From positions 1 through 64,000 of the forward strand of contig CAYPMR010000007.1 of NCBI GenBank assembly GCA_964411665.1: a stretch of DNA of 64,000 bases, read 5' to 3'. Below, piece by piece: positions 9,522-17,055 of the stretch; the stretch's first letter is position 1; each line of letters opens with the position of its first letter. The notes beneath the pieces were generated by a model, which saw nothing but the letters and a program-made list of their open reading frames with translations, searched no databases and was not told the DNA's origin. This DNA is from CALFCE01 sp964411665. GTDB lineage: Bacteria; Pseudomonadota; Gammaproteobacteria; Granulosicoccales; Granulosicoccaceae. Made by a program: the position numbers and the translations under genes.

Positions 9522-10523
9522 TTATACCCGCTCAATTATCTTGTCACCAAACAAACCCTGAGGTCTGAAAACCAAAAACACCAACGCCAATACATAAGCA
9601 AACCAGTTCTCGGTGGCACCACCGATCAGCGGCCCTATCGAGAACTCAAACAACTTTTCACCGACACCAATAATCAACCCGCCGATGATTGCACCCGGTA
9701 TCGAGGTAAATCCGCCAAGAATAAGTACCGGTAGTGCCTTTAGTGCGATGAGAGACAACGAAAACTGTACACCTGATTTGGCACCCCACATGATGCCTGC
9801 GACCAGGGCAACGAATCCGGCAATCGCCCAGACGATCACCCAGATGCGGCGCAGGCTGATACCGACTGACAAGGCGGCTTGATGATCATCAGCAACGGCG
9901 CGTAGTGCACGACCGGTCTTCGTATACTGGCTGAACAGCGTCAGCGAAATAACCAGTAACAGAGCAACAATGGTGGCGACGATGTCAAGTTTGTCGATGT
10001 ACATGCCATAGTAAGTGGCGCCCTCGCTCGCCCATCCGAGCGTCTTTTCTTCGAGCCATAATGATCCGCCGGTGGGTATGCCAATATCCAGTACCTTGAT
10101 TTCAGAGCCCCACATCAGATCGCCAAAGCCTTCCATGAAGTAGGCAAGGCCAATGGTTGCCATAAACAGAATGACCGGATCCTGATTAATCAGGTGTTTC
10201 AGTACCAGCCGCTCAACTAATATGGCGAGAAAAACCATTATGACCAGAGTTAGAACAATCGCAAAAATGGCTGGCACATTCCAGCCGAAGCCGTGGATCT
10301 GGGTACCGAATATAGCGTTGATCAAATGTGCGAAAGGTACCTGACCGTTTTGAATACCAACCAATGTCATTGCAGCAAACAATGCCATTACGCCCTGGGC
10401 ATAGTTAAAAATACCCGATGCCTTGAATATCAAGACAAAGCCAAGTGCTACCAGTGAGTACATCACACCGGTCATCAGCCCATTTAAAATAACTTCAATT
10501 GTGTATAGAAACTGGGGAGACAT
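9522..10523 (-). CDS. livH: Branched-chain amino acid-type ABC permease LivH
   Basis: A 333-residue polytopic permease of the LivH class. It shows NGLMTGVMYSLVALGFVLIFKASGIFNYAQG at the N-terminus, the coupling segment TKTGRALRAVADDHQAALSVGI near 215-235, and LILGGFTSIPGAIIGGLIIG near 280. About eight transmembrane helices are expected. It partners LivM, 6 bp downstream, and is driven by LivG and LivF. It lies 27 bp after livG in the same minus-strand operon. Confidence 0.88.
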   Translation of the reverse strand: MSPQFLYTIEVILNGLMTGVMYSLVALGFVLIFKASGIFNYAQGVMALFAAMTLVGIQNGQVPFAHLINAIFGTQIHGFGWNVPAIFAIVLTLVIMVFLAILVERLVLKHLINQDPVILFMATIGLAYFMEGFGDLMWGSEIKVLDIGIPTGGSLWLEEKTLGWASEGATYYGMYIDKLDIVATIVALLLVISLTLFSQYTKTGRALRAVADDHQAALSVGISLRRIWVIVWAIAGFVALVAGIMWGAKSGVQFSLSLIALKALPVLILGGFTSIPGAIIGGLIIGVGEKLFEFSIGPLIGGATENWFAYVLALVFLVFRPQGLFGDKIIERV

Positions 10524-10550
10524 AATCAGGTCATTGAGTAAAAAAAGTAT

Positions 10551-11378
10551 CTATGCATCGTCTTCGTGAGCCACGCCCAGGTAGGCATCTATAACTGCCT
10601 GGTCGTTTCTTACTTCCTGGGGCGTACCATCGCCAATCTTGCGTCCGTAATCGAGTACCACCACTCGATCAGATATATCCATTACAACACCCATATCGTG
10701 TTCGATCAGGGTAATAGTGGTTCCAAATTCGTCCTTAACATCGAGAATGAAGCGCGACATATCTTCTTTTTCTTCGACATTCATACCGGCCATGGGCTCA
10801 TCGAGCAATAACAGCGTGGGTTCCGCGGCCAATGCACGACCAAGCTCTACCCTTTTTTGTAATCCATAGGGCAAACGTCCGACCGGTGTTTTACGGATAG
10901 CCTGAATTTCAAGAAAATCGATTATCTCTTCGACCTTCTCGCGGTTGGCAACCTCTTCACGCTCGGCAGGACCACGCCAGATAGCCTGCATCACGAGGTT
11001 CTGTTTCATGTGAGTGAAACGTCCAGTCATGATGTTATCCAGCGTACTCATCCCGGTAAACAAGGCGATGTTCTGAAAAGTTCTGGAGATACCCTGGTGT
11101 GCGATGTTGTGCGGTTTCGGGTTACGCCGTTTCTTACCGGCATACCAGACTTCACCCTCTTGCGGATGATAAAAGCCGTTTATAACGTTGAGCATCGAGG
11201 ATTTGCCGGCACCATTCGGGCCTATAATCGCCCTGACCTCACCGCGCAGTACGTCAAAAGAGACATCCGTGAGAGCTTTAACACCGCCGAAGGACAAGGA
11301 AATATTGTCGACCCGCAGAAGTTCTTCACCGGGTGAAATTGACTTGGCCTGCGTCGCCATTGCTGTTGCCGAAGCCAT
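10551..11378 (-). CDS. livG: Branched-chain amino acid-type ABC transporter ATPase
   Basis: A 275-residue ABC ATPase of the LivG class. It carries Walker A GPNGAGKSS, the LivG-typical ISRTFQNIALFTGMSTLDN stretch, a signature region LPYGLQKRVELGRAL, and Walker B LLLLDEPMAGMN. The D-loop and H-loop segments (TLIEHDMGVVMDISDRVVVLDYG) are intact. The start codon overlaps the stop of the acyl-CoA synthetase gene (TAATG), so the two are translationally coupled. That links substrate uptake directly to activation. Confidence 0.9.
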   Translation of the reverse strand: MASATAMATQAKSISPGEELLRVDNISLSFGGVKALTDVSFDVLRGEVRAIIGPNGAGKSSMLNVINGFYHPQEGEVWYAGKKRRNPKPHNIAHQGISRTFQNIALFTGMSTLDNIMTGRFTHMKQNLVMQAIWRGPAEREEVANREKVEEIIDFLEIQAIRKTPVGRLPYGLQKRVELGRALAAEPTLLLLDEPMAGMNVEEKEDMSRFILDVKDEFGTTITLIEHDMGVVMDISDRVVVLDYGRKIGDGTPQEVRNDQAVIDAYLGVAHEDDA

Positions 11379-13345
11379 TAGGCAGACTCCCGCAGTGGCT
11401 CGGCCATGCCATGCAAATTCGTAGTCTTGAGCTGCACGGTGGCTGATAACTCTCCGCGCTTACCATCTTCAAACACCACTTCCGTGCTAATGAACTGCTC
11501 ATTTTTGTCACTGTAGAGTGCATCTATCAATGGTTTGTAGCGTTCGGCAATAAATGATCGCTTGACCTTCAGGGTACGCGTTAATTCACCGTCGTCTGCA
11601 TCGAGTTCCTTGTGCAATACCAGGAAACGCTTTATCTGAGCACCAGCCATCAATTCTTCACCTGCCAAATCCTGATTCACTTGATCAACGTGTTCAGCCA
11701 TCATTCGGTACAGCTCTGGATGTGCTGCCAGTTCTTGATATGACGCATAAGCTACATTGTTACGCTCTGCCCAATTGCCAACAGATGCAAGATCAAGATT
11801 GAGCATGACCACTGTATTGTCACGCCCGTCTCCGAAAGCAACGGCTTCCTTGATATTGGGAAAAAATTTCAATTTATTTTCAATGTACTTCGGCGGAAAC
11901 ATGCTGCCGTTATTCAACTTACCCACATCTTTCGCACGATCAATAATTTTTAAATGACCGTTTCCGTCAAGGAACCCAGCATCACCGGTTTTCACCCAAC
12001 CCTCTTCGTTTTTGGTATCGCGGGTAGCATCTTCATTCTTGTAATAACCCATGAAAACACCTGGTGAGCGATAAAGAACCTCGCCATTATCGTCAATCTT
12101 GAGCTCCACTTCGGGAGAAGGCTTACCCACAGTGTCTGCATAGATTTCGCCATCGGGCTGAGCTGTGATGTAGACACTGGCTTCTGTTTGACCGTACAGC
12201 TGTTTCAAATTGATGCCGAGCGAGCGATAAAAAGAAAATATCTCCGGGCCTATAGCCTCACCCGCTGTGTAGCCAACTTTAAGTCGCGTCATACCCATGC
12301 GATTACGCAAAGGCCCGTAGACAAGAAAATTACCCAAGGTGTAAAGCACACTATCGGCAAAGCTGATTGACTTGCCAGTCAAACGATCCTCGCCACAGCG
12401 CTTGGCAACGTTCATGAAATAGTTAAAAAGTTTCTTCTTAAAGCGGCCAGCGTCTTCCATGCGCACAGTAATCGTAGTTAACAATGACTCGAACACGCGC
12501 GGTGGTGCGAAAAAGTAGGTTGGTGCAATTTCGCGCCGGTCGACTTCGACTGTCTCACCACTTTCAGGGCAGCAAACACAATAGCCGGCAGTTATAAATT
12601 GTCCATAAGAGAAAATATGATCGCCAACCCAGGCTAGTGGCAAGTAGGCAAGTACCTCTTCCGTGTAATCAAGGTTATCGAATTTATTGGCATTTAACGA
12701 GGCACTCATCACGTTGCTATGGGAAAGCATGACGCCCTTTGGTTTGCCTGTAGTGCCCGAGGTATACAGCATCACGCATAACTCATCACCATTACCGCTA
12801 TTGATACCATCAATCCAGCTTTGCCCAGCCGACGGATCATTGTTGAGCTTATCCAATCCAGTCTGTACAACACTTTCATAATTGTGCAGGCGGGTGTGAT
12901 CATAATCGCGCAAACCACGACTCTCGTCGTAGATAATGTGTTCAATCGCATTAGGAAGTGAGGACATGGATAGGAGCTTGTCGACCTGCTCTTGATCCTG
13001 ACAGATTGCAAATCGCGCGTCAGCGTGATCCAGTACGAATTCCATTTCCTCGGCAACTGAATCAGCATAAACAGGTACTGGCACAGCGCCTAGCGCCTGC
13101 ACTGCAGCAAAGCTCCAATACAGTCTGGGTTTATTCGAACCGACCAATGCTACTTTGTCCCCAGGGGCCAAACCCAGCTCTTTCAAGCCAATAGAAAACG
13201 CACGAGTCTCTTCAAGTAGCTGCGCCCAGGTCCACGATTGCCAGACACCGTAAATCTTGTGCCGCATGGCAGCACGGGAAGCATGTTTTTCGGCGGTATG
13301 TAACAGATACTTTGGAAACGTATCCAGTCCGTTTTCTCGGCTCAA
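11378..13345 (-). CDS. Long-chain acyl-CoA synthetase (AMP-forming)
   Basis: A 655-residue ANL-superfamily acyl-CoA synthetase of the FadD15/long-chain type. It shows the P-loop LYTSGTTGKPKGVMLSH near residue 200, the A5 region LYGQTEAS near 390, the A7 aspartate in WVKTGDAGFLD near 445, and the A8 hinge IDRAKDVGKL. It activates a fatty or aryl-alkanoic acid to its CoA thioester with ATP. As first gene of the operon it is followed without a gap by livG, and a PaaK-like ligase closes the operon. The likely role is uptake-coupled activation. A conspicuous palindrome about 110 bp upstream probably controls the operon. Confidence 0.85.
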   Translation of the reverse strand: MSRENGLDTFPKYLLHTAEKHASRAAMRHKIYGVWQSWTWAQLLEETRAFSIGLKELGLAPGDKVALVGSNKPRLYWSFAAVQALGAVPVPVYADSVAEEMEFVLDHADARFAICQDQEQVDKLLSMSSLPNAIEHIIYDESRGLRDYDHTRLHNYESVVQTGLDKLNNDPSAGQSWIDGINSGNGDELCVMLYTSGTTGKPKGVMLSHSNVMSASLNANKFDNLDYTEEVLAYLPLAWVGDHIFSYGQFITAGYCVCCPESGETVEVDRREIAPTYFFAPPRVFESLLTTITVRMEDAGRFKKKLFNYFMNVAKRCGEDRLTGKSISFADSVLYTLGNFLVYGPLRNRMGMTRLKVGYTAGEAIGPEIFSFYRSLGINLKQLYGQTEASVYITAQPDGEIYADTVGKPSPEVELKIDDNGEVLYRSPGVFMGYYKNEDATRDTKNEEGWVKTGDAGFLDGNGHLKIIDRAKDVGKLNNGSMFPPKYIENKLKFFPNIKEAVAFGDGRDNTVVMLNLDLASVGNWAERNNVAYASYQELAAHPELYRMMAEHVDQVNQDLAGEELMAGAQIKRFLVLHKELDADDGELTRTLKVKRSFIAERYKPLIDALYSDKNEQFISTEVVFEDGKRGELSATVQLKTTNLHGMAEPLRESA

Positions 13346-13776
13346 TTTACTAACTACCCCTGTGAAATTGCAGTAATCATCGAATCTCCCCGGTTCGGGG
13401 TCAACTAAAGTTTTACCATTGTTCGCTTAGACTATCCTTGGCAGGCATCTGCCGCTTTACGTTGACGTTAACGTAAAGCACCAGATACCATATTGTCTCA
13501 TAATATAATCTAATGTCCAGAGAAAACATATCTTAAGTCGTGAGTCAGGTCGACCTCAATCCTGCGCGATTCAGGATATTACTAATATCTCGAACCTTTC
13601 AGGCAGCTAACAGGGGTACTACCTATGGAAAATCTTTATGACCAGCAACAATGTGTTGTTTGTCACAGGGACAGATAACCCGCCAATTTGCAGCTAGCTG
13701 ACAGATTATTCGTTTACGGGATTTTCTATTTATCCGGGGGGGGGGCTGGCCAGAATTTTATAACCAGTACATTCGA
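13346..13776. other. 431-bp spacer with operator and G10 tract
   Basis: No coding sequence is supported in the spacer between the acyl-CoA synthetase start and the hpt stop. It holds the palindrome at 13455-13478, a short CCCCG-GTT-CGGGG hairpin near 13386-13398, and an uninterrupted run of ten G at 13736-13745, which lies 31 bp beyond the hpt stop. Confidence 0.5.
13455..13478. promoter_or_regulatory. 24-bp palindromic operator, probably MerR-family (LiuR-like)
   Basis: A 24-bp inverted repeat with half-sites CTTTACGTTGAC and GTTAACGTAAAG is symmetric in 11 of 12 positions. The core TTGACGTTAACGTAAA resembles, from memory, operators of the MerR-type regulator LiuR that controls branched-chain amino acid and acyl-CoA catabolism genes in proteobacteria. 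It lies 110-133 bp upstream of the acyl-CoA synthetase start, and no regulator gene is adjacent. The palindrome itself is seen directly; the regulator assignment is inference. Confidence 0.6.
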
Positions 13777-14358
13777 TCAACTGGACTGCGACAAACTAGC
13801 ATCTATCGAATCAAGTGCTTTCAGCAAATAGGGTTTATTAGCTGCGATCTCTTCGCGCGACAACCCTTCAATTTCATGCGGGAATACCAACCACTGATCA
13901 CTCTCGTGTACGTAAAAATCCGGAATGATCTGCGTCTGATTGCGCGACGGCTTGAAGTAGGCAGTGGCAATTTTAATATTTCGCGGTAAATTATTCCGAC
14001 TGCGTTTAGCCAGGGCGTCAACAATGGCCCTAACGGAAAGACCAGTGTCGAACACATCATCGACAATTAACAACCGATCCTCCGGATTCATCTGACGGGT
14101 AAGGTAGCTTAAGCCGTGCACTCTGATATCCTTATGTCGTTTATCAATTCCGGCATAGGAGGAGGTGCGAATCGCGATGTGATCTGCCTCTATCCGGAAA
14201 TAGTCGAGCAACTCCTGCACAGCTATACCGACCGGGGTACCGCCACGCCAGACACCAACCATATAGTTGGGTCTGAAGCCACTTTCTATCACGCGCTTGC
14301 CAAGCTCTACCGAATCCTCAAGAAGTTGCTGCGCGGAGATATAGTATTTATCAGTCAT
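13777..14358 (-). CDS. Hypoxanthine/purine phosphoribosyltransferase-like protein
   Basis: A 193-residue type I phosphoribosyltransferase. The PRPP-binding signature DRLLIVDDVFDTGLS lies near residues 95-110, and the pyrophosphate-loop region VGVWRGGTPVG near 35-45. This subgroup is usually annotated as hypoxanthine phosphoribosyltransferase, forming IMP or GMP from the free base and PRPP in purine salvage. It is longer at the C-terminus (about 25 residues, GLSREEIAANKPYL) than the minimal fold. It is cytoplasmic, on the same strand as pyrF 53 bp upstream, so the two nucleotide-metabolism genes may be cotranscribed. Confidence 0.75.
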   Translation of the reverse strand: MTDKYYISAQQLLEDSVELGKRVIESGFRPNYMVGVWRGGTPVGIAVQELLDYFRIEADHIAIRTSSYAGIDKRHKDIRVHGLSYLTRQMNPEDRLLIVDDVFDTGLSVRAIVDALAKRSRNNLPRNIKIATAYFKPSRNQTQIIPDFYVHESDQWLVFPHEIEGLSREEIAANKPYLLKALDSIDASLSQSS

Positions 14359-14411
14359 ATTACTTCAGATTATTTTACTGACTGGCTTCAGACACGATTC
14401 AAAGTCTAGTC

Positions 14412-15110
14412 CTAAAGCCCGAGTTCCTGACAAATACCACGTAACGCAACAGCTGGATCAGTTGCTGCAGTAATGGGGCGCCCAATCACAAGGTAATCGC
14501 TACCTGCATCAATAGCTTGTTGCGGAGTTACAACGCGGCGTTGATCATCTACATCACTGCCAGCCGGTCTGACACCCGGTGTTACCAGCAAAAAGTCAGC
14601 ACCGAACTGCTGGCGCATTAATGTCGCCTCCTTTGCAGAACAAACAATACCATCAAGCCCGCACTCATGGGTTGTCGTTGCCAGATGCATAACCTGTTCC
14701 GCTGGAGATACGTCGATACCAACACCCTTAAGATCCTCGATATCCATTGAGGTTAATACGGTAACAGCGATCAAACGCGTTTGACTATCACTTGGCATAC
14801 TGTCACGCGCTGCCTGCAGCATTCTTGCCCCTCCGCTAGCATGCACATTGACCATCCAGACACCCAACTGCGCGGCTGAGCGGCAGGCACTGGCAACGGT
14901 ATTTGGTATGTCGTGATATTTTAGATCAAGAAAAACCTCAAACCCGTGCTGATGAATCTTATCGAGAACTACCGGGCCTGCACGGGTAAACAGTTCCATG
15001 CCGACCTTGACTCGACACAGTGCCGGGTCCAGTTGTTGAAGTAACTTTTCGCAGGCCTCAACCGACTCGACATCAAGTGCAACAATAACAGGCGATGTTG
15101 TTTTACTCAC
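14412..15110 (-). CDS. pyrF: Orotidine 5'-phosphate decarboxylase
   Basis: A 232-residue TIM-barrel OMP decarboxylase catalysing the last step of UMP synthesis. The catalytic Asp-Lys-x-x-Asp array is intact in DLKYHDIPNTV near residue 60. The phosphate-binding end VTPGVRP and DYLVIGRPITAATDP is typical. The start is GTG inside the lapB stop region (GGTGAGTAA), an 8-bp overlap that indicates translational coupling. The lapB-pyrF arrangement is the same as in E. coli. Confidence 0.93.
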   Translation of the reverse strand: MSKTTSPVIVALDVESVEACEKLLQQLDPALCRVKVGMELFTRAGPVVLDKIHQHGFEVFLDLKYHDIPNTVASACRSAAQLGVWMVNVHASGGARMLQAARDSMPSDSQTRLIAVTVLTSMDIEDLKGVGIDVSPAEQVMHLATTTHECGLDGIVCSAKEATLMRQQFGADFLLVTPGVRPAGSDVDDQRRVVTPQQAIDAGSDYLVIGRPITAATDPAVALRGICQELGL

Positions 15111-16281
15111 CTTCAGCTCCTATGACAGTCAGGACCGAATCCCAGCGACTGCAACCAGGGCAACGCCAATGCAAGGTTTGAGCGCCAAATCCACAGGACT
15201 CACAAACATAGGCCGGCTTATCTTCAACGACACGATCCAGCATATCGCACATCACACTGACCTTTTCCCTTTCACCTGCCCGACTACGCTCCATCTGCCC
15301 TCGCGCCCAATCGCGCAATCCTTTCAGAGAGGGCCGCTTGATGATTTGTTCTTTGAAAAAAAGATCTGACATTTGAGGGCCGTCCAGCTTTTCAATCATG
15401 TCCCGGGTTGTTTTGATCACCGAATAGGAATTGTAACGCGATCGAATTCTTTCCACGTAAGCCCGTAGTCGCTGCTTGTCACCTAGTTGTTCCAGCGCAT
15501 TGAAAAGTGGAGATATGATTTCGGGCATCAGCTCCGGTCGATATTTTTCCACGCATTCATAGCGCTCGATAGCCTGTTCAAAATCGTCTCTGGACTGCGC
15601 CAGCTCTGCACACAGAATATTTGTTCGTGCACAACGCGGATTACGTGCAAGAGCCGACTCGAGCCAGTTCTCCATAGCAATCATATCTTTATCTTTTCTC
15701 GCATCCTCTGCCAGTTCGCAGTGATAGTGTGACACCCTACTACCAAGGTCATAGGCGCAATGTGCCTGATATTGATCTGCCAATTCAATTGCGCGATGCC
15801 AGTCGCTCGCTCGCTCATAAATCAACAACAGATTTTCGTAGCAGTCCTCAACATGTTGATGTTTGCTCAGCAATATTTTGAACAGATCTTCAGCGCGATC
15901 TATAAGACCTGCAGAATCATAGTCGCGAGCCAGTTCCAGTCGCGCCTCCGCTCGCACGTCCTGATTGAGCTCCTCTTTACCGATCAGACTGCCATGTACC
16001 TGTATTGCACGTTCGACGTCGCCTCGCCTGCGAAACAGATTTCCGAGAGCCAGGTGGGTTTCAGCAGCATCGTGATCGATGTCGCCCAGATTATGAAATT
16101 CAGGGGATTCACTACTCTCGCCGTCACTCTGACGATCAGACAATAACAGATGCAGATCACGGTGATAGCTGGTAGCGTGGCTCCACAGCTTATCGGGTGC
16201 ACGCTTACTCAGACTGCGTCGCCCGGCGAACCAACCGGCACCGGCAGCTACTGGCAATAACATCCAGAGTATTTCGTACAT
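15103..16281 (-). CDS. lapB: LPS assembly protein LapB (YciM)
   Basis: A 392-residue LapB. An N-terminal membrane anchor (MYEILWMLLPVAAGAGWFAGRRS) is followed by cytoplasmic TPR repeats. A C-terminal rubredoxin-like zinc module contains CESCGFGAQTLHWRCPGC. In E. coli LapB directs FtsH to degrade LpxC and so balances LPS with phospholipid synthesis. The ATG at 16281 is chosen because its N-terminus matches E. coli LapB; the open frame continues 20 codons upstream without similarity. The partner gene lapA, normally between ihfB and lapB, is absent. Confidence 0.9.
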   Translation of the reverse strand: MYEILWMLLPVAAGAGWFAGRRSLSKRAPDKLWSHATSYHRDLHLLLSDRQSDGESSESPEFHNLGDIDHDAAETHLALGNLFRRRGDVERAIQVHGSLIGKEELNQDVRAEARLELARDYDSAGLIDRAEDLFKILLSKHQHVEDCYENLLLIYERASDWHRAIELADQYQAHCAYDLGSRVSHYHCELAEDARKDKDMIAMENWLESALARNPRCARTNILCAELAQSRDDFEQAIERYECVEKYRPELMPEIISPLFNALEQLGDKQRLRAYVERIRSRYNSYSVIKTTRDMIEKLDGPQMSDLFFKEQIIKRPSLKGLRDWARGQMERSRAGEREKVSVMCDMLDRVVEDKPAYVCESCGFGAQTLHWRCPGCSRWDSVLTVIGAEGE

Positions 16282-16382
16282 GCGAAAACTAGTCTGTGTT
16301 ATTTGTGACGGGTATAGACAGCTAACCAGAAAGGCAACCAACTACATGTTGCCAGCTAGGAGCCTGGCTCGCTTTTCACTTT

Positions 16383-16442
16383 TCTAAAACGTGCTTTTCT
16401 AAAACGTGCTTCTCTAAAACGTGCTTCTCTAAAACGTTTTTC
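16383..16442. repeat. 15-bp tandem repeat, four copies
   Basis: Four consecutive 15-bp units of TCTAAAACGTGCTTY begin at 16383, 16398, 16413 and 16428. The first three are nearly identical and the last diverges at its end. The array sits in the ihfB-lapB spacer where lapA would be expected. There is no spacer sequence between units, so it is not a CRISPR array. Confidence 0.9.
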
Positions 16443-16466
16443 CTAACAGATCGCTGATACAGATAT

Positions 16467-16892
16467 TCAGAGATCTCTCAAATCCGTTTTTGGCCAATTT
16501 TTAGCAGTATCTTCCTGCTCAGAGCGTGTCTTATCTGCTTGATGACGTGCATCCCTCTCGCGTCTGCTCCGACCAACTTTTTGCGGATCGGTGTTCACGT
16601 AATTGACGCGTTCACGGAGTTCTTTGCCCGGCTTGAAATGAGGGACATTCTTGCCATGCAGTGCGACCGCATCACCCGACTTTGGGTTGCGACCCATTCG
16701 AGCCGGCCTGAAATGCAGGCTGAAACTGCCAAAACCACGTATCTCGATACGCTCACCGATGGCGAGTTCGTGACTCATTTTTTCCAGCAAACTTTTGACC
16801 GCCAACTCGACATCGCGGATGGGCAAATGATTCTGGTTTCGCGCCAGGGACTCGATTAAATCTGATTTGGTAAGGCTGTTATCCACTGTCAT
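16467..16892 (-). CDS. ihfB: Integration host factor subunit beta
   Basis: A 141-residue HU/IHF-family DNA-bending protein. Residues 1-95 match IHF-beta: TKSDLIESLARNQNHLP, the GERIEIRGFGSFSLH strand, the arm segment RPARMGRNPKSGDAV with the intercalating proline, and VPHFKPGKELRERVN. About 45 extra C-terminal residues are rich in Arg, Lys, Asp and Glu and not part of the fold; E. coli IhfB has 94 residues. It forms a heterodimer with IhfA (not in this window). Its position after rpsA is the conserved gammaproteobacterial one. Confidence 0.92.
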   Translation of the reverse strand: MTVDNSLTKSDLIESLARNQNHLPIRDVELAVKSLLEKMSHELAIGERIEIRGFGSFSLHFRPARMGRNPKSGDAVALHGKNVPHFKPGKELRERVNYVNTDPQKVGRSRRERDARHQADKTRSEQEDTAKNWPKTDLRDL

Positions 16893-16905
16893 GCCGCACG
16901 TTTCA

Positions 16906-16928
16906 AAGCCCTGTTAACTACAGGGCTT
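16906..16928 (-). terminator. Stem-loop between rpsA and ihfB
   Basis: AAGCCCTG and CAGGGCTT form a perfect 8-bp stem around a 7-nt loop. On the minus strand it is followed by TGAAACG, not a good U-run, so it may be a weak terminator or an mRNA-stabilising hairpin downstream of rpsA. Confidence 0.4.
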
Positions 16929-17055
16929 GGTTATCTGGCGTTTCGGCACGTCACCCTGCAGAGAAGGCGATGATTTTACTTTCGCTTATTCGCTTCCCGT
17001 GTGCAGGTAGATCGCCGAAACAACGTCTGCAGATGCATACACAGTCGAGGGAAAT

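Noticed and set aside
16383..16442. Possible CRISPR array
   Set aside because: The 15-bp units are directly adjacent with no spacers, and no cas genes are nearby.
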